Assembly: GCA_947492825.1 (NCBI GenBank)
Contig: CANLNT010000001.1
Coordinates: 310,001-374,000, forward strand
Length of the DNA: 64,000 bases
Direction: 5' to 3'
Source of the DNA: an uncultured Paracoccaceae bacterium
Lineage (GTDB): Bacteria > Pseudomonadota > Alphaproteobacteria > Rhodobacterales > Rhodobacteraceae
Of the stretch, positions 35,385-44,958 are shown one piece after another (within the stretch, counting starts at the first letter, position 1; every line of letters begins with the position of its first letter). Under the pieces are notes generated by a model, which saw nothing but the letters and a program-made list of their open reading frames with translations, ran no database searches and had not been told where the DNA came from. Made by a program: the position numbers and the translations under genes.

Positions 35385-36377
35385 TTATTCGGTTTCACGC
35401 AACGACGCGACAAGACGTGCCGCTGCCGCCTCTGGCGCTGTCTCGCCTGCGACCACATCCGCCTCTGCGCGGGCCAAAGCGGCGCGCAGATCGGGGTCGG
35501 TCTGCAAGCGCGCCAACATCAGATGCTGCACCTCGTCTTGAAACCAGCGGCCCCGCTGTGCCGCCCGTGTTTGATCCCAGATGCCCGCCTCGCGCCGCCA
35601 ATTGACCAGCGCCTGCATCTCATCCCAGGCCGTTGAAATACCGTCACTTTCCAGCGCCGAGATGGTCAGCGCCTTGGGAAAACCATCGGGGTCCTGCGCG
35701 CGCTTGCGCAGCAGCCGCAGCGCGCCCGCGTAGTCGGCGCAGGTGCGGGTGGCCTGTGGTTTCAGCGCGCCATCGGCTTTGTTGACCAAAATCAGATCGG
35801 CCATTTCCATGATGCCGCGTTTGACGCCCTGCAATTCGTCGCCGCCAGCCGGGGCCAAAAGCAGCACAAACAGGTCCGACATCTGTGCCACCACGGTTTC
35901 GGACTGCCCCACGCCCACGGTTTCAATCAGCACCACGTCAAACCCCGCCGCTTCGCACAGGGCCACCGCCTCGCGCGTGCGCCGCGCCACCCCGCCAAGT
36001 GCTGTTTGGCTGGGCGAGGGGCGGATGAACGCCAGCGGATCACGCGCCAGCAGGTCCATCCGGGTCTTGTCGCCCAAGATAGACCCGCCCGATCTGGCAG
36101 AGGATGGGTCCACAGCCAGCACCGCCACCCGCTTGCCCAGCCCCGTCAGCATCAGGCCAAAGGCCTCGATAAACGTGGATTTGCCGACACCCGGCGTGCC
36201 GGACAGCCCAATCCGCAGGGCCTGTCTGTCGCTGCCAAGGCTGTCCAGCAGGTCCAGCGCCTGCGCCCGGTGATCGCTGCGCGCGCTTTCGATCAGCGTG
36301 ATCGCGCGCGCCAGCGCCCGCCTGTCGCCCGCGGCAACCTTTTCGGCCAGATCGATGGTATCGTGTCGGTTGGTCAT
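35385..36377 (-). CDS. meaB: Methylmalonyl-CoA mutase-associated GTPase MeaB (ArgK family)
   Basis: A 330-aa G3E-family P-loop GTPase that protects and reloads methylmalonyl-CoA mutase with its cobalamin cofactor. The P-loop SGTPGVGKSTFIEAFG is near residue 60, followed by VLAVDPSSARSGGSILGDKTRM (read in parts) and the guanine motif NKAD. The family was once named ArgK, but the propionate role fits this genome because mce and prpE are also present. No mutase gene is next to it here. The start ATG 36377 agrees with family length. Confidence 0.93.
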   Translation of the reverse strand: MTNRHDTIDLAEKVAAGDRRALARAITLIESARSDHRAQALDLLDSLGSDRQALRIGLSGTPGVGKSTFIEAFGLMLTGLGKRVAVLAVDPSSARSGGSILGDKTRMDLLARDPLAFIRPSPSQTALGGVARRTREAVALCEAAGFDVVLIETVGVGQSETVVAQMSDLFVLLLAPAGGDELQGVKRGIMEMADLILVNKADGALKPQATRTCADYAGALRLLRKRAQDPDGFPKALTISALESDGISTAWDEMQALVNWRREAGIWDQTRAAQRGRWFQDEVQHLMLARLQTDPDLRAALARAEADVVAGETAPEAAAARLVASLRETE

Positions 36378-36430
36378 GGCGTTGTTGTGGCCTTGGTCCT
36401 TGCGCCTGTCCAGCCCCTAGGGTCTTGACC

Positions 36431-37108
36431 CTAGACCAGCGTGGCGACCCAATCCGGCACCGCCTCAGTCGCGGCCCCGGCGATCACCCGGTCAAAGCCA
36501 CCGCCGGTTGGTTCGGGATTGATCTCCAGCGTTTCGGCCCCGGCTTGAAGGGCCAGATCAACAAAACCGGCGGCGGGATAGACCGTGCCGCTGGTGCCGA
36601 TGGCCACGAATTGATCCGCAGCCGCAATCGCCGCCATGATCTTGTCCATATGATAGGGGATTTCCCCAAACCAGACGATATCGGGTCGGGTTTGCGGGGC
36701 TTTGCAGCTGGGGCAGGGGTCGCTGGCCTGCATCTCGGCCGGGGCGGCCCACCGCGCGCCGCAGGCTGCACACAGCGCGCCGGTCAGGCTGCCGTGCATA
36801 TGGATCACCTCGCGTGATCCGGCCCGCTCGTGCAGGTCATCGACGTTCTGCGTCACCAGCGTGACGTCGTGTGTCTTGGACTTTTGCAACGCGGCCAGTG
36901 CTTCATGGGCGGCATTTGGTGCCGCACTGACACAATTGCGACGTCGCGCGTTGTAAAAGTCATGCACCAGCACCGGGTCGCGGGCAAAGCCTTCGGGCGT
37001 GGCCACATCCTCCAGATCGTATTGCGTCCACAGCCCGTCGGTGTCACGAAACGTGCCCAGACCGCTCTCGGCAGAGACACCCGCACCGGTCAGCACCACA
37101 ATCTTCAT
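36431..37108 (-). CDS. cobB: NAD-dependent protein deacylase (sirtuin)
   Basis: A 225-aa Sir2-family deacylase. The NAD site is GAGVSAESGLGTFRD at residues 8-22; TQNVDDLHERAG and the catalytic HMHGS follow; the zinc Cys are in CAACG and CPSC near 120-140. The residues YNARRR near 60-65 resemble the Tyr/Arg pair of class III (desuccinylase/demalonylase) sirtuins. It could control acyl-CoA synthetases such as PrpE, but this is inference. ATG 37108 follows aggggg. It is divergent from a site-2 protease gene. Confidence 0.94.
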   Translation of the reverse strand: MKIVVLTGAGVSAESGLGTFRDTDGLWTQYDLEDVATPEGFARDPVLVHDFYNARRRNCVSAAPNAAHEALAALQKSKTHDVTLVTQNVDDLHERAGSREVIHMHGSLTGALCAACGARWAAPAEMQASDPCPSCKAPQTRPDIVWFGEIPYHMDKIMAAIAAADQFVAIGTSGTVYPAAGFVDLALQAGAETLEINPEPTGGGFDRVIAGAATEAVPDWVATLV

Positions 37109-37184
37109 TTTTGCCCCCTGCCTGCCCAAGTCCTGCCCCATCGTCGCGTTAACAACTGCGCAAGACAAGGCACGAGGCGCAGGC

Positions 37185-37892
37185 ATGTTCAACCAAGGCA
37201 ACACGCTGATATCATTCCGTGGCCCCTGGGGCGTGCGGATCGAGGTTGATCAGTCGATCCTCTTTCTGGGCGGATTTCTGGTCTATATGTCGTTGGACAG
37301 CGGCCCGTTTGACGGGCTGATCTTTGCGCTGATCATTGGTGTGTCGATCTATTTGCACGAATTGGGCCATGCCTGGGGCTGTCTGGTGCAGGGCGTGCCG
37401 GTGCGCCGCGTTGTGCTGCACGGCGGTGGCGGCTTTTGCGAACACGCCCGCAGCCCCGACCGGCGGCAACAAGAGCTGATCATTGCAATGGGCCCGCTGG
37501 TGAACCTCGCACTTTGGGCGCTGGCTGGCGTGGCCCTGTTTCTGTCCGACCTGATGTTCCTGAACCGGCTGGCGACAAACAGCGCAGCCACAACCGCCTA
37601 TTATGAGATCACGTACTGGCTGTGGCTCTTTGGCTGGGTCAATCTGGCGCTGTTCATCTTCAACCTGATCCCGGTCCAGCCGCTGGATGGGGGCAAGCTG
37701 CTGCATCTGGCGCTGTTGCGCGTCCTGCCCGGCACGCTGGCGCAACGTACAACCGGGGCAATTGGCCTGATCCTGTCCCTGCTTTGGATCCCCGCGGCAA
37801 TCTACGTCTACCTCACACAGGGCTGGATCCTGTTCTTCATCCCCTCGCCGCGGGCGCATTACAATATGATGCGCGGCAATCTGGCCTTCTGA
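37185..37892 (+). CDS. Site-2 protease family membrane protein (M50)
   Basis: A 235-aa intramembrane zinc metalloprotease of the M50 type. The zinc site HELGH lies in the second helix near residue 65, and the third ligand motif PVQPLDGGK is near 165-173. It lacks the PDZ and CBS domains of larger S2P proteins. Such enzymes usually cut membrane-bound regulators; no target is obvious here. ATG 37185 is used because the in-frame extension overlaps the divergent sirtuin start. Confidence 0.92.
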   Translation: MFNQGNTLISFRGPWGVRIEVDQSILFLGGFLVYMSLDSGPFDGLIFALIIGVSIYLHELGHAWGCLVQGVPVRRVVLHGGGGFCEHARSPDRRQQELIIAMGPLVNLALWALAGVALFLSDLMFLNRLATNSAATTAYYEITYWLWLFGWVNLALFIFNLIPVQPLDGGKLLHLALLRVLPGTLAQRTTGAIGLILSLLWIPAAIYVYLTQGWILFFIPSPRAHYNMMRGNLAF

Positions 37893-37943
37893 AAAGCCCG
37901 CGTCTGGGTTAGGCTTTCCCAAACAAGTAAGGAGGCCCCGGGC

Positions 37944-38369
37944 ATGAAGACCCCCATTCACCTTTGGATTATCGGTATTCTGGCACTGATCTGGAACATG
38001 GGCGGAGCCTACAATTACGTTGCGGTCAAATTTCGTATCGACAGCCTCATGAGCCAGATGCCGCAAAAGATGCTCGACTTCTTTGCCAGCGTACCCCCTT
38101 GGTATTCGGCGGCTTGGGCAATTGGTGTTTGGTTTTCCCTTGCCGGGTCGTTGTTGCTCTTGCTACGCAGCCGGATCGCTGGATCGGCATTCGCAATGGG
38201 CTTTCTTGGACTGGTGATCGCGTCGATTTACACCTTTGCGCTTTCGCCGATCAACATGCTGGAAGGTGCCTCTGTCCGCGAAATCATCTTTACCGTTGCC
38301 ATCTACATCGTCCTCATCATCCTGTTCATCTACGCCCGTGCCATGACCCGCCGTGGCGTGCTGCGGTGA
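37944..38369 (+). CDS. Four-helix membrane protein, function unknown
   Basis: A 141-aa protein with four hydrophobic segments (about residues 6-26, 55-78, 82-102 and 112-132) and little outside them. GGAYNYV and MLEGAS sit in loops. I do not recognise a family. A good ribosome site (aaggagg) precedes it. Its stop overlaps the GTG start of the phosphatase gene, so they are co-translated. Confidence 0.7.
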   Translation: MKTPIHLWIIGILALIWNMGGAYNYVAVKFRIDSLMSQMPQKMLDFFASVPPWYSAAWAIGVWFSLAGSLLLLLRSRIAGSAFAMGFLGLVIASIYTFALSPINMLEGASVREIIFTVAIYIVLIILFIYARAMTRRGVLR

Positions 38370-38794
38370 AAGTGCTCTGCGTCTGTCTGGGCAATATCTG
38401 TCGCTCTCCGGCGGCAGAGGGGGTGCTGCGTGACCTTGCCCCCGATTGGACCGTTGACAGCGCAGGCACCGGGGGCTGGCACGTGGGCGATGCCCCTTAC
38501 GGTCCGATGCAGGACGCCGCACGCCGCCGTGGGCTGGACCTGTCGCGCCTGCGCGCCCGGCAGTTTCACCCCGATGACTTCACCCGGTTTGACCTGATCC
38601 TTGCGATGGACGCCCGCAACCTGGCCGATATCGAGGCACAACGGCCCGCAGGGGCCGGAACACCGGTGCGCCTGATGGCTGACCGGGATGTGCCCGATCC
38701 CTACTATACCGGTGATTTTGACGGCGCGCTGGATCTGATCGAAGCAGCAGCCAGACAGCTGGTCAGCGACATGACCGCTGCGCCGTCCGGGTGA
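38366..38794 (+). CDS. Low-molecular-weight protein-tyrosine phosphatase
   Basis: A 142-aa cysteine phosphatase. The P-loop is CLGNICRS near residues 7-14 with nucleophile Cys7 and Arg13; the general-acid motif DPYY follows near residue 110. Relatives dephosphorylate tyrosine kinases of polysaccharide export, but no such gene is near. The GTG start at 38366 overlaps the upstream gene by 4 bp; the in-frame extension inside that gene is not used. The 3' end overlaps a converging lipoprotein gene by 32 bp. Confidence 0.9.
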   Translation: MKVLCVCLGNICRSPAAEGVLRDLAPDWTVDSAGTGGWHVGDAPYGPMQDAARRRGLDLSRLRARQFHPDDFTRFDLILAMDARNLADIEAQRPAGAGTPVRLMADRDVPDPYYTGDFDGALDLIEAAARQLVSDMTAAPSG

Positions 38795-39065
38795 AATCGC
38801 GGTAGCGAGCCCAGAACGCATCCGCACTGCGGCTGTCATTGATCTTGATGTCATTGGCCAGTTCTTCATCGGCAAAGAACGTCGCCGCCAATTCCTGATC
38901 GCGCTGGTTGAGATGCCGGTTTGCGGCCTGCTGAATGCAAGCACACAGCCTTGGATTTGCCGCCGACCGGTCTGACGCGGCACAGGCCTTGCCAATCTCA
39001 CCGCTCACGCGGGACCCGCATGACCCCAAAACCGCCAAAACCAAAATCGCACCGATGATCCGCAT
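38763..39065 (-). CDS. Small lipoprotein-like protein, function unknown
   Basis: A 100-aa protein with a hydrophobic start and a lipobox-like VLGSC (Cys about 16), followed by a helical mature part with three further Cys (KACAAS, LCAC) that may pair. RLCACIQQAANRHLNQRDQELAATFF (in two parts) suggests a conserved helical core. It is likely real from composition and start, though it overlaps the phosphatase gene end. No family is recognised. Confidence 0.62.
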   Translation of the reverse strand: MRIIGAILVLAVLGSCGSRVSGEIGKACAASDRSAANPRLCACIQQAANRHLNQRDQELAATFFADEELANDIKINDSRSADAFWARYRDFTRTAQRSCR

Positions 39066-39171
39066 GTATCTGCCCTGTGATGGCCCGCCCGGATCGGTCC
39101 GGTGTTGTGGGCTGCTGCCTGACTTGGGCCGATAATGCCCAACCCGTCCGGGCGATGCAATTCACGAAACA

Positions 39172-39858
39172 CTACGGACCGTAAGTCACCGTCACACTTT
39201 CGATGTGATAGGCCCGGTCAGCCCCTAAAGCCCACAACAGATCCCCGCCTAGCGATGTGCCGGTGGTGATGGTGATCGCGGCCGTGTCGATCTGTGCGGG
39301 CAGGGCGGTCTGCTCTGGCCCGACCGCCAGGGCCGTGGCGCCCACAGGCACCGGCACAACCACCGCACCTTCGCCGGGCACCAGCGCGCCGCCACCCCCC
39401 AGAAAGGTGCCATTGGCATCGACAAAGCGATAATCCACCTGCGCGCCCTTGGGGCTTGGCCCTTCCCATGTGGCAGAAAGCGTCAGCAGATCGCCGCCCC
39501 GAAAGCTGGGCAAGACTTCGACCACCGGTGCGTCATCGGCATGGGCGGCACTGATGAAAAAGCTTGGCGCAATCACGGCCGCAGGCGCGCGCGCCGTGGC
39601 CCCGGCCCCTGCGCCATTGACGATATTGGTCACCAGCCCCGGTGCAGCAATGCCCGCCACAATCGCGGCCTTCAATTCGCGCGCGCCAAAGCCCACAGCA
39701 ATAAAGGCCCCCAGAATCGCAAACAGCGCGATCCCGATGAACACACCGGCCTGCGGCATCCCGCCGCCGGGGTTGGTTGAATAGAAACTCGCCAAACGGG
39801 CCAAGGTCGGACAACAGCCGCCAAAGGCCCCAAACATCAATATGGTAGAGGTCTTCAT
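39172..39858 (-). CDS. Membrane protein with Gly/Ala-rich exported part, function unknown
   Basis: A 228-aa protein. Two hydrophobic stretches occupy about residues 37-60 and 64-82; the remaining part is small-residue rich with beta-like segments (VVEVLPSFRGGDLLTLSATW, GGGGALVPGEGAVVVPVPVG) that look extracytoplasmic. The opening MKTSTILMFGAFGGCCPTLA is unusual. No domain is recognised. Shine-Dalgarno ggaggg is good. It is divergent from a 524-aa exported protein. Confidence 0.6.
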   Translation of the reverse strand: MKTSTILMFGAFGGCCPTLARLASFYSTNPGGGMPQAGVFIGIALFAILGAFIAVGFGARELKAAIVAGIAAPGLVTNIVNGAGAGATARAPAAVIAPSFFISAAHADDAPVVEVLPSFRGGDLLTLSATWEGPSPKGAQVDYRFVDANGTFLGGGGALVPGEGAVVVPVPVGATALAVGPEQTALPAQIDTAAITITTGTSLGGDLLWALGADRAYHIESVTVTYGP

Positions 39859-40027
39859 GATCGTCCCTCCGGTTTAAAAATCAGGTTGGTAATGCCCGGA
39901 TTCTGCGCGCCAATTGCCCTTACGGCAAGTCAGGGTTTCCCGACCGGTTGCGCACAATCATGGTCGATCGCCGCCCCGCTCTTGCCGCATTCCCCAGGCA
40001 CCCTTTCCACATATTCAGGAGGTCGCG

Positions 40028-41602
40028 ATGCTGCGTTCCATTTTCATTTGCCTTGCACTGACTCTCTCTCAGCCCGCGCACGCCGCCATTTCGCCAGAGG
40101 ATTTGCGCGATATGGCCTATGCGGGTGATGTCCACGGGGCAGAGACCGCACTGGCAGAGGCGCATGCCCAAAGCCTGTCAGGCGAGATCAGCTATGACGC
40201 ATTGCGCGACATCGTAACGGCTCTTCTAACAAGCCACCCGGACGTCAATGCTTTCTCAGCCGATTGGATCGCAGCCTATCCTGCGTCCCCCTATGCCAAA
40301 TCTGTGCGGGCGTTCCAGATGAACAATGCCGCATGGGATATGCGCGGCGACAAATTCGTGCATCAGACCCACCCCGACGCACTTTATGCCTTTGGTCACA
40401 TCCGCGCGCAGGCACAAGACCTGGCGAAAGAGGCTTATGAAGCCGCGCCCGATTTCGTGCCCGCCTCAGACGCTGTTCTGATGCTGGAACTTGGCCAGCG
40501 CAGCTTGTCAGATGACCGACACCGCAAACTGACCCGCGACATTCTTGCCCTTACTCCCAACAGCGGAACCCTTGGCCGGGCGCTCTATATTTCGCGGCGC
40601 AACTGGGGCGGCCGCGGCTTCGGTCTGGTGTCGCAATACTGCTACTTGTTTGCCGGTCAGATCGTCGAATTTGACGACTTCACGCCCGAGGTCTGCACCG
40701 CCTACATGGTGGGCTGGCTCAACATGTACGATGACAACGCCCGCGCCCATGCAATTGACGTTCTGGAAAACACCGACCACCCCGCACTGGGCCGCATCCG
40801 ACTTTGGCGAGCGTTTGAGCGGCGTAGCGACGCCGACCGGCGCGAACTACTGGACTGGTTTCAGGAACCGGATAACCATGACTATTACTACGCGCATCTG
40901 TTTCAGCGGTCATTTCGCAACGACAGCGAAAGCGCCGCAATCTTCAAGGACATGGATGCCCGCATTCAGGCCTACGCGCAGGCTGCGCTCCCCGACAATC
41001 CTTTCAGTCCCAGCCTGATCCACATCCTTGCCCGCGACTACGATCCGATCCGGGGGTCGGGAACCTTTGCCTATGACGGCAAGCTGCAAGCGAACCTTGC
41101 CCAACGGCTCAGCGTGTCAAAACCCTACGATTCTGCGGTCTGGCTTGATGTGGCCCTGTTCGTCGGGCGCCCTTTCTATCTGGGCGAAGGCGCGGCCCAT
41201 GCGCAGGCGGCACACAACGCGATCTACTACGATCCGCATAATCACTTGCCCTACGACAGATACCTGACCGATCTCTCGCTGACCTATCGCGACTACCGCG
41301 AGGCGCAGGATATGGGCTGGGAACTCTCCGCCCCGATGATGACCCCTCATCAGATCGACCGTGTCGTCCTGTGCGAGGCCATGCGCGTGCTGCGCTTCAT
41401 CGCTGTGCTGGATGAAAACCTTCCCGCCAGCCATGATCCGGCAGAACGCCCTGCCAACAACCCCGAGGTTCACGACATGATCGCAGAGGTGGAAAGGCGC
41501 GATATCTGCCACAAGCAGCGCTTTGATGCGCTCGAAACGCTCTGGTACACACCAACCTTTGCAATCCCCGACGACGTGGCCCCCGATATGGCCAACCGCT
41601 AG
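40028..41602 (+). CDS. Exported helical-repeat protein (possibly DUF4034-like), function unknown
   Basis: A 524-aa protein with a signal peptide (MLRSIFICLALTLSQPAHA, cleavage near 19). The mature part consists of helical hairpins, about one every 35-40 residues, with aromatic-rich turns (HDYYYAHLFQRSF, NHLPYDRYLTDLSLTYRDY). DUF4034 and TPR-like proteins have this look, but I cannot assign one. It ends in an acidic tail. ATG 40028 follows caggaggt. It is transcribed towards lepA, 81 bp upstream of it. Confidence 0.72.
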   Translation: MLRSIFICLALTLSQPAHAAISPEDLRDMAYAGDVHGAETALAEAHAQSLSGEISYDALRDIVTALLTSHPDVNAFSADWIAAYPASPYAKSVRAFQMNNAAWDMRGDKFVHQTHPDALYAFGHIRAQAQDLAKEAYEAAPDFVPASDAVLMLELGQRSLSDDRHRKLTRDILALTPNSGTLGRALYISRRNWGGRGFGLVSQYCYLFAGQIVEFDDFTPEVCTAYMVGWLNMYDDNARAHAIDVLENTDHPALGRIRLWRAFERRSDADRRELLDWFQEPDNHDYYYAHLFQRSFRNDSESAAIFKDMDARIQAYAQAALPDNPFSPSLIHILARDYDPIRGSGTFAYDGKLQANLAQRLSVSKPYDSAVWLDVALFVGRPFYLGEGAAHAQAAHNAIYYDPHNHLPYDRYLTDLSLTYRDYREAQDMGWELSAPMMTPHQIDRVVLCEAMRVLRFIAVLDENLPASHDPAERPANNPEVHDMIAEVERRDICHKQRFDALETLWYTPTFAIPDDVAPDMANR

Positions 41603-41683
41603 GTCCCGCGACACCGCTGCCCCTTGCAAATTCTCCCGTCCCACGCCATTGACGCTCAACCCTGACACACCAGATTGCGCGCC

Positions 41684-43483
41684 ATGACTGACCTCTCTCA
41701 TATCCGCAACTTTTCCATCGTTGCCCATATCGACCACGGCAAATCGACGCTGGCCGACCGGCTGATCCAGTCGACCAACACCGTGGCCGACCGGGACATG
41801 AAAGCGCAGCTGCTGGACAGCATGGATATCGAGCGCGAGCGCGGCATCACCATCAAGGCCAACACCGTCCGCATCGACTATCTCGCGCAGGATGGGCGCA
41901 AATATGTCCTCAACCTGATCGACACCCCCGGCCACGTCGATTTCGCCTATGAAGTCTCCCGTTCCATGCGCGCAGTCGAAGGCTCGCTTCTGGTCGTCGA
42001 CAGCACCCAGGGGGTCGAGGCGCAGACGCTCGCCAATGTCTACCAAGCCATTGATGCCGATCATGAAATCGTGCCCGTTCTCAACAAGATCGACCTGCCT
42101 GCCTCTGAATGTGACCGCGTGGCCGAACAAATCGAGGACGTCATCGGCATTGACGCGTCCGAGGCCATTCAGGTCTCTGCCAAAACCGGCGTGGGCATCA
42201 CCGAGACGCTCGAAGCCATCGTCCAGAAACTGCCCGCCCCCACCGGCGACGCCGATGCGCCCTTGAAGGCGATGCTGGTTGATTCATGGTATGACAGCTA
42301 CCTCGGCGTGGTCGTCCTTGTCCGTGTGATCGACGGCCGGATGAAGCTCAAGGACCGCGTGACCTTCATGTCGAACGGCACCGTCCACCAGATCGACCGC
42401 ATCGGCGTCTTCCGCCCCCAGATGCAGAACGTCGACGTGCTTGGCCCCGGTGAGATCGGCTTTATCACCGCCTCCATCAAGCAGGTCCGCGACACCCGCG
42501 TGGGCGACACCATCACGTCCGAGAAGAAGGGCGCTGTCACCCCACTTGACGGCTTCAAACCCAGCCAGCCCGTTGTCTTCTGTGGCCTCTTCCCCGTCGA
42601 CAGCAGCCAGTTCGAAGACCTGCGCGACGCGATTGAAAAACTCGCACTGAACGACGCAAGCTTCAGCCACGAGATGGAAACCTCTGCAGCCCTTGGCTTT
42701 GGCTTCCGCTGCGGTTTCCTTGGCCTGCTGCACCTCGAAGTCATCCGCGACCGGATCGAACGCGAATATGACATCGAACTCATCACCACCGCACCCTCGG
42801 TCGTCTACCACGTCTACATGCGCGACGGTGAGATGATCGAACTGCACAACCCCGCCGACATGCCCGACCTGACCCACGTCGACCATCTGGAGGAGCCCCG
42901 GATCAAGGCCACCATTCTTGTGCCCGACGACTACCTTGGCGACGTGCTCAAGCTTTGCCAGGAACGCCGCGGCGTGCAGCTTGACCTGACCTATGCCGGG
43001 TCGCGCGCGATGACGGTTTATGACCTGCCGCTCAATGAGGTTGTCTTTGACTTCTACGACCGCCTGAAATCGGTGACCAAGGGCTATGCGTCCTTTGACT
43101 ACCAAATGACCGGTTACCAAACTGATAACCTTGTGAAGATGTCGGTGCTGGTGAACGACGAACCCGTCGATGCGCTGTCGATGATGGTCCACCGCGACCG
43201 GGCCGAGATGCGCGGCCGCGCGATGGTCGAAAAGCTCAAAGACTTGATCCCCCGCCACATGTTCAAAATCCCGATCCAAGCGGCCATTGGCGGCAAAGTC
43301 ATCGCCCGCGAGACGTTGTCAGCCCTCCGCAAAGACGTGACCGCCAAGTGTTATGGCGGCGACGCCACCCGCAAACGCAAACTGCTGGACAAGCAGAAGG
43401 CGGGGAAAAAGAAGATGCGGCAGTTCGGGAAAGTGGATATCCCGCAAGAAGCGTTTATTTCGGCCCTAAAAATGGACAGCTAA
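41684..43483 (+). CDS. lepA: Elongation factor 4
   Basis: A 599-aa translational GTPase that back-translocates stalled ribosomes. G1 is [14 protein letters not shown] near residue 15, G2/G3 follow ([18 protein letters not shown]), G4 is NKID. The C-terminal EF4-specific domain is complete, ending [19 protein letters not shown] and [11 protein letters not shown] 41684 gives the usual [12 protein letters not shown]. It ends in a terminator overlapping its stop. Confidence 0.97.
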   Translation: MTDLSHIRNFSIVAHIDHGKSTLADRLIQSTNTVADRDMKAQLLDSMDIERERGITIKANTVRIDYLAQDGRKYVLNLIDTPGHVDFAYEVSRSMRAVEGSLLVVDSTQGVEAQTLANVYQAIDADHEIVPVLNKIDLPASECDRVAEQIEDVIGIDASEAIQVSAKTGVGITETLEAIVQKLPAPTGDADAPLKAMLVDSWYDSYLGVVVLVRVIDGRMKLKDRVTFMSNGTVHQIDRIGVFRPQMQNVDVLGPGEIGFITASIKQVRDTRVGDTITSEKKGAVTPLDGFKPSQPVVFCGLFPVDSSQFEDLRDAIEKLALNDASFSHEMETSAALGFGFRCGFLGLLHLEVIRDRIEREYDIELITTAPSVVYHVYMRDGEMIELHNPADMPDLTHVDHLEEPRIKATILVPDDYLGDVLKLCQERRGVQLDLTYAGSRAMTVYDLPLNEVVFDFYDRLKSVTKGYASFDYQMTGYQTDNLVKMSVLVNDEPVDALSMMVHRDRAEMRGRAMVEKLKDLIPRHMFKIPIQAAIGGKVIARETLSALRKDVTAKCYGGDATRKRKLLDKQKAGKKKMRQFGKVDIPQEAFISALKMDS

Positions 43484-43498
43484 AAGCTGTCCGTTTTT
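43474..43498 (+). terminator. Terminator at the lepA stop codon
   Basis: Perfect 8-bp stem (ggacagct/agctgtcc) with a 3-nt loop made of the stop-codon bases, followed by GTTTTT. Stop codon and terminator overlap. Confidence 0.9.
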
Positions 43499-43662
43499 CG
43501 GACCAGTGCAGGTAAGCGGTTTTTGCTTGCAAAAATTGCGGCTGGCACCCGGTTCAGTTGTACTCGTTGGGCAACGCTAATCTGGAAACTCCAACAGTCC
43601 AAATCTGTTATCAAAGACGAGAGATAGCCCGAAAGTACAGGTTGCTGTACTCCCTCGCCATG

Positions 43663-43677
43663 TTAACCTTTTATTAA
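43663..43677 (+). promoter_or_regulatory. CtrA-like box TTAA-N7-TTAA upstream of the CTERM-like gene
   Basis: Perfect TTAA, seven bases, TTAA, matching the CtrA core consensus, 26 bp before the proposed GTG start at 43704. An RNA-polymerase site must overlap it or lie just upstream. If used, it would tie this exported protein to the cell cycle. Confidence 0.5.
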
Positions 43678-43703
43678 CTTTTTTGTTGGTTTGGGGGTTC
43701 AAA

Positions 43704-44333
43704 GTGCGTTTCTGGGTTATTCTTATTGCTTTGTTGAGTAGTTTTTCGACTGCTGCTAGCGCCGCAACGATGGGTACAATTTCGGTTAGCGGCGGCGTCT
43801 CAAACGTTGACCTAAGCGGCGGTTTTTCTTCTGATCAGGCGACGCTTGCCGATCTCGGCGCATGGTCACGTTCGATTTCCGATCTTAACGATCCGTTTCT
43901 GACAGCAGCAGGCCTGCCATCTTGGATTTATGACACGACCGGGGCGCTGGACTATGTAAGAGAAGCTGATGGAACAGCGTCATTCAGCAATTGCGTTGGC
44001 TTGCTGTCGTCTTTGTGTGGGTTCAGCTCTCAAATTTTGCCGTTTGTCGACGATAGTGGATTTTTTGCGCAAAGTTCCTCGCCAAGCGGCGGAGCAAGCG
44101 CAAACGGCGGAGGGCTTTTGTATCAGACAGAGTTGGACGGGCTTATCACTTTTGGTGGATCGTTTTTTGGTGGTACACCTATCGCGCTCAACCTGACTGC
44201 AAGTTTTTCTGGATATGACAACAGTGTTGTTGCAGACGTCCCCATTCCTCCAGCGGGTTTGCTTACTGCGGCGGTGATGTTTGGATTTGGCTCGCTTTGC
44301 AAAGCGCAGCGAAAGACGAAATCGCAAGCATAG
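43704..44333 (+). CDS. Exported protein with VPxPA-CTERM-like tail
   Basis: A 209-aa protein with a signal peptide (VRFWVILIALLSSFSTAASAA) and, at the end, the short block VADVPIPPAGLL, a hydrophobic stretch and a basic tail (KAQRKTK). This matches the layout of VPLPA-CTERM sorting signals, processed by archaeo/exosortase-type enzymes, with Ile-Pro in place of the usual residues. The mature part is Ser/Gly-rich and low in charge, like surface matrix proteins. GC is visibly below the neighbours. The start GTG 43704 is 7 bases after a G-run; no exosortase gene is in view. Confidence 0.7.
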   Translation: MRFWVILIALLSSFSTAASAATMGTISVSGGVSNVDLSGGFSSDQATLADLGAWSRSISDLNDPFLTAAGLPSWIYDTTGALDYVREADGTASFSNCVGLLSSLCGFSSQILPFVDDSGFFAQSSSPSGGASANGGGLLYQTELDGLITFGGSFFGGTPIALNLTASFSGYDNSVVADVPIPPAGLLTAAVMFGFGSLCKAQRKTKSQA

Positions 44334-44369
44334 CTTGCTCTAGCCTCCCCCAAACGCTCCGCGTTTGAC

Positions 44370-44484
44370 AGCGCCCGGACCTCCCCCACGGGGAGGGCGC
44401 TTCCTCCACCCTTTCAATCCAGAACACCCATCCACCCGCTGCACCGTTCCGCACCACACGACGCCTCCCCGAGGTCCGGGCGCT
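44370..44484. repeat. 14-bp inverted repeat with a nested hairpin
   Basis: agcgcccggacctc (44370-44383) and gaggtccgggcgct (44471-44484) are perfect complements. The left arm also folds locally: gcgccc, cctcccc, cac, ggggagg, gggcgc (44371-44400). The core gcgcccggacctc recurs at 20852-20864. Confidence 0.65.
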
Positions 44485-44958
44485 AGGCAAATCCGCAACC
44501 GTGATCCCCAAAAAACCCACACCCTTACCCCCAACTTACCCCCAAAACCCTCCACAAGAACATTCCGCTAACCCCGCAAAATCCTCTTGCCCGACTCACC
44601 CCTTCCACCCCAACCTCAATCCATCGCAGACGACTTCTCGAAGTAACGGAGCGAGACGCAAAGACCCTCTGAGGTGTTAACGCGGCGGGACGGGCAACCG
44701 GATCAGCAAAGCGGGGCACAGCGGGGAGAAAAGCCAGATCAGACTTCTTCTTGTTAAGCGGGAAGGTCAGGGCGGTCTCAACAGGGGCGATGCGGGTCAT
44801 GGGGGGATCTTCGGAAAACCTGATGATCGTTGCGGCGGACCACGGGCAACCATGGGACAAGGCAGCAGCAGATGGGGGGAACTCCGGATGCATTGATCGG
44901 GGACCCTTCGGGGAAACCATCAGGAAGGTGTCAGGGTGGGCTTCGGCCCGTGCATAGA

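Noticed and set aside
44525-44800. Minus-strand frame starting MTRIAPVETALTFPLNKKK
   Set aside because: There is no ribosome site at the usual distance and no recognised family, and the latter half turns into low-complexity residues. It is possible but not supportable from this sequence.
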